From the NCBI GenBank assembly GCA_025061245.1, contig JANZKD010000067.1, positions 1 to 9,002 on the forward strand: a DNA stretch of 9,002 nt, given 5' to 3'. How positions within the stretch are numbered: position 1 is the first letter of the stretch; every line of letters begins with the position of its first letter. This DNA is from Candidatus Culexmicrobium profundum (GTDB lineage Archaea; Thermoproteota; Methanomethylicia; Culexarchaeales; Culexmicrobiaceae). The notes beneath the pieces were generated by a model, which was not told the DNA's origin, did no database searches, and saw only the letters and a list, made by a program, of their open reading frames with translations. A program made the position numbers and the translations under genes. Below are positions 5,740 through 9,002 of the stretch, piece by piece.

Positions 5740-7430
5740 TTTCATTTCTAGTTGAAGATAATTGGTGGTGGAGACCTGATTTCCTAAGCTTTCTAGAGGA
5801 TTTAATGAAAACTGTTGTGGCGGAGGATCTCTCTAGAGATGATATTGTGAGGCGTTTAAGGATTCCTTTGACTGAGATGATGGGTGAGCGGGATCCGCAT
5901 CTTAGTGAACTTAAAAGACCGGGTGAGGTTTTGAAGATTAATGAGATTTGGACGCCGCGTCTTCTCCATCTTCTGAGGAGGGATTTCCTTGAAACTAGGG
6001 GAAGATATGTTCTTGTAAGTTTGAGGGGTCCTAGACGTGTGGGGAAGACTACTCTGATTAAGCTTTTAATTAGAGAGCTTTTATTATGTAGTGTTTCAGG
6101 TTTAGGTCAAGTTAATCCATTGAAAATAGTTTATATACGTTGTGATAGAGCTGGATTGGGTGGAGTTAAGGGTTTGGTTAGTGTGATTAGAGATTTTCTT
6201 GTTAGGCGAAGGGATTTTCCTGGTGATACATATGTTTTTCTTGATGAGGTTAGTAGTTTGAAGAATTGGCAACTTGCTGTTAAGGATTTATATGATTCCG
6301 GCCTTCTAACTAGGAACCATGTTAAATTGCTTGTTACTGGGAGTCATAGCTTAGATGTTAGGAAGGGTGCTGAAACTCTTGGCTTAAGGAAGGGTGTGAT
6401 GTTAGAGGGAGGTAATGATAAATTACTCCTTCCAATGAAGTTTTCTGAATATGCATATTATAGGGAAATGCTGGCTGGTAAAAGTGATGTTAGAAGTTTA
6501 TTTACTAGTAAAGAGTTTTTGAAGGTTGAGAGGCGATTGAATGCTTTTAATGAGCTTACTAGGGTGAATGGTGGAATACCACATGTTTTAGAGATGGCTG
6601 AAACTTACTTAAATGAGCTTTATGCATACTTTGAAGATTACCTTCTAACTGGAGGTTTCCCTCTTGCAGTTCGACAATTCTTAACTCTGGGAAGGATTCA
6701 TCCTAATGTCTATCTTGACTTTGTAGATCTTGCAGTAAAAGATGCAATGAAGTGGAGGTTAAATGAAAATACACTATACGATATTCTTTATCAGCTTTTG
6801 GAGGCTTCAGGGGGACCCTTTGAAGCTGTTCCAATTAAGGAAATTAGCGATAATAAATTGGCTAATAAGCTTGGAATTTCACATAATACAGTTAAGCAGT
6901 ATTTAAATTACCTTGTAGATGCCTTTGTTTTAATTGAAGTAAGAAAATTAAAGGATTTTAGCAAACGTAAATCTCCTCTGAAGAGTCCTAGAAAATTCTA
7001 TTTTTGGGATCCCCTGATGTTCTATGCTTTTAAGGCTATAAGTGCTGGAAATAGTGATCCATATTCAATGATCTTGGATAGATTGAATGAGTGGAAAAGT
7101 GTTATTTTGGAGATGGTTTCTGCAAGCAATATTGCTCACATGATCTTTTCCTTAGAGATTATTCAGGATATTAGATTATTGAAAAGGAAAATGTTCTATT
7201 TTAAGCCGAAGCCTGGTAGAGAAATAGACTTTCTAATAGATATTAAGGGAAGACTTATCCCAATAGAAGTATATTCTGGTAATAAAGTTGATAGTGATCA
7301 TGTGAAGAAGCTTACTCGATTAAGTAAACAGCTAAAGGTTAGAGGAATACTGGTCTATGCAGGTATGGAATTTTATAGAAATAAAGATTTTATAGTAATT
7401 CCTGCTCCTCTCTTTATGCTGATGGCATAA
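5724..7430 (+). CDS. Archaeal AAA ATPase with DUF4143-like C-terminal region
   Basis: In this 568-residue protein the Walker A is GPRRVGKTT (residues 102-110) and the Walker B is YVFLDE (170-175), followed by a sensor-like LLVTGSHS (203-209). This matches the AAA_14/DUF4143 class of archaeal ATPases, which is often expanded on accessory regions. A helix-turn-helix-like segment, ISDNKLANKLGISHNTVKQY, lies at about 374-393 and is followed by KFYFWDPLMFYAF. The C-terminus (about 495-560) resembles a PD-(D/E)xK nuclease core, with D502 (REIDFLI) and E515 (PIEVYSG), but Y517 stands where the catalytic lysine is expected, so it is probably not an active nuclease. The N-terminus has a WWWRPDF motif. 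ATG 5724 is preceded in frame by a stop at 5712. Codons end mainly in G/T before about base 6560 and are more mixed after, so it could be mosaic. The biological role of this class is unsettled. Confidence 0.85.
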   Translation: MINLSVSFLVEDNWWWRPDFLSFLEDLMKTVVAEDLSRDDIVRRLRIPLTEMMGERDPHLSELKRPGEVLKINEIWTPRLLHLLRRDFLETRGRYVLVSLRGPRRVGKTTLIKLLIRELLLCSVSGLGQVNPLKIVYIRCDRAGLGGVKGLVSVIRDFLVRRRDFPGDTYVFLDEVSSLKNWQLAVKDLYDSGLLTRNHVKLLVTGSHSLDVRKGAETLGLRKGVMLEGGNDKLLLPMKFSEYAYYREMLAGKSDVRSLFTSKEFLKVERRLNAFNELTRVNGGIPHVLEMAETYLNELYAYFEDYLLTGGFPLAVRQFLTLGRIHPNVYLDFVDLAVKDAMKWRLNENTLYDILYQLLEASGGPFEAVPIKEISDNKLANKLGISHNTVKQYLNYLVDAFVLIEVRKLKDFSKRKSPLKSPRKFYFWDPLMFYAFKAISAGNSDPYSMILDRLNEWKSVILEMVSASNIAHMIFSLEIIQDIRLLKRKMFYFKPKPGREIDFLIDIKGRLIPIEVYSGNKVDSDHVKKLTRLSKQLKVRGILVYAGMEFYRNKDFIVIPAPLFMLMA

Positions 7431-7939
7431 TTTGTTTTGAATGCAAATTCTAATCAGAACCTCATAATTACCATTACTGGGAAGCTTGAAGATGTTTTGA
7501 TTCGTTGGGGTTGCATAGATATTTTATGGGGCTTATGGGTTGCCTTCACCAAATATTCATCATATTTTGAGAGGTTGTTTTCTATGCTAAGTAAGATGGG
7601 GAGGTTGACTCAAAGGTTTGTGTGAAGTTTAGGTTACTGTATTGAATATTCATTTAATCTATAATTTAGATAGTTTCCATTGGTATAGATTGCTCCATTA
7701 AACTTAGTTGCTTCTTCTCGGTTCACCTTCATCGAAATCACTGTCACTAATTTTCTTTTAAATTCTTGCATGTGAATTTATTTGGATGAGACAGCATTAT
7801 TATTGCTTTAGTCTGCTTATCCAGCTTTTGTTCTACATATTTATCTTGATGAACTGATATTATATTCTCTATTTGGGCTGTTGATGTTTCTTTTAGTTAT
7901 ATCCTAGTTGGTTATTTACATTTTCTTTACAGATGTTCT
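7431..7939 (-). pseudogene. Degenerate minus-strand coding region downstream of the hicB cluster
   Basis: No intact gene, but the minus strand has protein-like open pieces in different frames. 7896-7747 reads KETSTAQIENIISVHQDKYV and then KLDKQTKAIIMLSHPNK before a stop. 7771-7634 is a 45-codon ORF from ATG, MQEFKRKLVTVISMKVNREE followed by ATKFNGAIYTNGNYLNY. Joining the two needs one base at the A/T run near 7772-7780. A weaker open stretch follows at about 7614-7460. I do not recognise the protein. The plus-strand ORF from TTG 7437 has no ribosome-binding site and is not convincing. Confidence 0.4.
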
Positions 7940-8212
7940 TCAGTATCTGAGTATATTTTCTAGTTCTTCTGCTTTTTCTTTGGGAATTTTGTCTTTGTTT
8001 ATTATTAGTATTTTCTTTAGGTGGGGTGCTGCTCCCCATGAATATGTAATTTGGTTATTTGTTAGAGCTGCATCTATGATTTGGTTTACCTGTTTTTCGT
8101 TTAGGAGGTGGGCTAGATTTGCTAAGATTTTAGCATTATAGGCAGCTATATTGAAACTATTGCTAAGGAAGATAGCTTATGATGTGGGTTTATCTCTTCA
8201 AGATTTTTTCAT
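7940..8212 (-). pseudogene. Small helical protein gene after hicB, with two frame breaks
   Basis: An ATG at 8212 lies 2 nt after the hicB stop, but the frame ends after four codons. Dropping one A from the A6 run (plus-strand T6 at 8204-8209) opens MKNLEEINPHHKLSSLAIVS. A second, opposite one-base correction near 8147-8152 then opens AAYNAKILANLAHLLNEKQ, followed by QIIDAALTNNQITYSWG, to TGA 7940. The rebuilt protein has about 90 residues and looks all-helical and soluble. It sits where a HicA toxin would be, but it has no HicA features: no GSH, and no short double-stranded-RNA-binding-like fold. I do not recognise it. The two breaks cancel, as in the HEXXH gene. Confidence 0.5.
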
Positions 8213-8214
8213 GT

Positions 8215-8448
8215 TTATAAAGAAGGATCCTTAGCTGGCATCTTTATAGTTATTCTTTTTACATCTAGATCTTTTATTTTACCTCCAACTTCTATGTAGA
8301 GTTGTATTGCTTCACGTATTCTTTTCATTAACTCCTTCATATCTTTAGCCTGTGTGTGACATCCTGGTAGTTCAGCTACTTCAGCCACATAATATCCGTC
8401 TTCATCCCTTTCAATCAATATTGTAAAAGATCTTTCTCTAGTAATCAA
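8215..8448 (-). CDS. hicB: HicB-like antitoxin without a HicA partner
   Basis: This 77-residue protein matches the HicB/UPF0150 fold: FTILIERDEDGYYVAEVAEL, then PGCHTQAKDMKELMKRIREA and IQLYIE. HicB normally binds and neutralises the HicA mRNA interferase. No HicA-like gene lies on either side, so this is an orphan antitoxin, or its partner is the unrecognised broken gene directly downstream. The start is TTG 8448: a stop codon immediately precedes it in frame, and GGTGA at 8454-8458 is correctly spaced by 5 nt. A nearby ATG is in another frame that stops after four codons. There is no separate DNA-binding domain after the HicB core, so autoregulation would need another factor. Family assignment is strong; activity is unknown. 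Confidence 0.85.
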   Translation of the reverse strand: MITRERSFTILIERDEDGYYVAEVAELPGCHTQAKDMKELMKRIREAIQLYIEVGGKIKDLDVKRITIKMPAKDPSL

Positions 8449-8453
8449 TCATT

Positions 8454-8508
8454 TCACCTTTTTGCTTACAGCTCTCATTTGAACTTATAATTCTTTCAAG
8501 TATATAAA
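8454..8508 (-). promoter_or_regulatory. hicB promoter and ribosome-binding site
   Basis: TTTATATA (minus strand, 8508-8501) is a good TATA box. A start about 25 bp downstream, near 8479, leaves a leader of about 30 nt containing GGTGA at 8458-8454. This leader layout differs from the leaderless promoters at 610 and 5724. No palindrome is visible around it. Confidence 0.5.
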
Positions 8509-8570
8509 GAAAACTGCGCAGATGTGTAATATTGTTTTAATGGTTTTCTTTATTGTGGATGATGTGTGTT

Positions 8571-9002
8571 TTACCTTTTTATTTTGTTGTATATTGTTAT
8601 TGTTTCTTCTATTAGTTTTCTTATTTTTACGAGGTGGTGTTGGAGGCCTATGTATTCTAGTAGTGATGCGAAGGGTGGGTAGTTTAGATATATTGGTATG
8701 TGAATAACTTCAGATAATTTTCGGTACTCTTTGTAGATTTCTTTGTCTTTTGTTTCTAATTTTTTGTCACTATTTGCATAGTTGAAGATATCAATTTTGA
8801 ATGTTCTTATGACATCTAGTTGTTCCATTAAAAATTTGTCTGTGTACTCAAATTCTACTTGTTTAAATTTCAGGGATTTTTTCTTTAGAGTGTTTCTGAA
8901 TGTTTCTATGTCTCTTATCCTTATTTTCTTAGCTTCTTTAAGTTCCGGTTTTCTATCCTCTTCTATTAGGATGTATCCTTTATAACTCAATGTAAATTTC
9001 CA
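8571..9002 (-). CDS. Partial protein with a possible winged-helix N-terminus, cut by the window edge
   Basis: The frame is open to the right edge (WKFTLSYKGYILIEEDRK at the edge side), so the TTG at 8990 is probably internal and the gene starts outside the window. LSYKGYILIEE resembles the wing end of archaeal winged-helix regulators (L-T-x-K-G), so a DNA-binding domain probably lies beyond the edge (inference). The visible 139 residues after the TTG are highly charged and mostly helical (ELKEAKKIRIRDIETFRNTL, KLETKDKEIYKEYRKLSEVI) and end in LVKIRKLIEETITIYNKIKR. I do not recognise the C-terminal domain. The gene lies upstream of hicB on the same strand, but hicB has its own TATA box. Sense codons are A-rich. 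Confidence 0.68.
   Translation of the reverse strand, partial: WKFTLSYKGYILIEEDRKPELKEAKKIRIRDIETFRNTLKKKSLKFKQVEFEYTDKFLMEQLDVIRTFKIDIFNYANSDKKLETKDKEIYKEYRKLSEVIHIPIYLNYPPFASLLEYIGLQHHLVKIRKLIEETITIYNKIKR

Noticed and set aside
7437..7625. Plus-strand ORF of 62 residues from a TTG just after the ATPase
   Set aside because: It has no ribosome-binding site and no recognisable features, and the opposite strand is about as open here.
7908..8141. Plus-strand ORF of 77 residues, hydrophobic
   Set aside because: Its complement is the helical gene behind hicB. The plus reading is a shadow produced by T-rich antisense codons.
8522..8707. Plus-strand ORFs at 8522-8707 and 8782-8985
   Set aside because: Both are antisense shadows of the partial minus-strand gene that runs to the window edge.

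Overview
The window looks archaeal, most likely an AT-rich thermophilic Thermoproteota (crenarchaeal) genome. The reasons are GGTGA-type ribosome-binding sites, TATA boxes about 25 bp ahead of leaderless or near-leaderless starts, TTG starts, AGA/AGG arginine codons, and families common in that group (MNT-HEPN, VapBC with an AbrB antitoxin, HicB, AAA ATPases with a DUF4143-like tail). It reads as an accessory or defence island: small toxin-antitoxin modules, several broken genes, truncated gene ends and strong local operators, with no clear housekeeping gene. I see no rRNA, tRNA, CRISPR array or intact insertion sequence.

Layout. 1-519: unknown protein, possibly cut by the window edge. 610-1589 (+): winged-helix/nucleotidyltransferase antitoxin and HEPN toxin overlapping by ATGA, behind a perfect 16-bp palindrome. 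1590-1884: no confident gene. 1885-2531 (-): vapB-vapC, overlapping by 25 nt, with three GTGGG motifs spaced 18 bp apart in the promoter. 2759-3963 (-): a two-gene operon that can only be read across three frame breaks. Its first gene is an HTH protein preceded by a perfect 24-bp palindrome; its second is an HEXXH (gluzincin-like) protein. 4045-4097: an isolated copy of the promoter/operator and first codons of the ATPase found at 5724. 4382-4831 (-): a single-HKD phospholipase D-like domain that looks 5'-truncated. 4884-5570 (+): TPR protein. 5724-7430 (+): large AAA ATPase. 7634-8212 (-): degenerate coding sequence. 8215-8448 (-): HicB-like antitoxin without a HicA. 8571-9002 (-): partial gene running off the right edge.

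How the parts fit. Three transcription units (610, 3963, 5724) share one layout: a palindrome or inverted repeat placed between the TATA box and the predicted transcription start, where a bound repressor would block initiation. In two of the three the first gene carries its own DNA-binding domain in the N-terminal or central part, which points to autoregulation; the ATPase also contains a central helix-turn-helix-like segment. The most interesting material is the HTH/HEXXH operon, because its second gene becomes a coherent metallopeptidase-like protein only after two opposite single-base breaks are bridged. The small gene directly behind hicB shows the same pattern. Whether these are real pseudogenes or assembly errors decides how much of this island is active.
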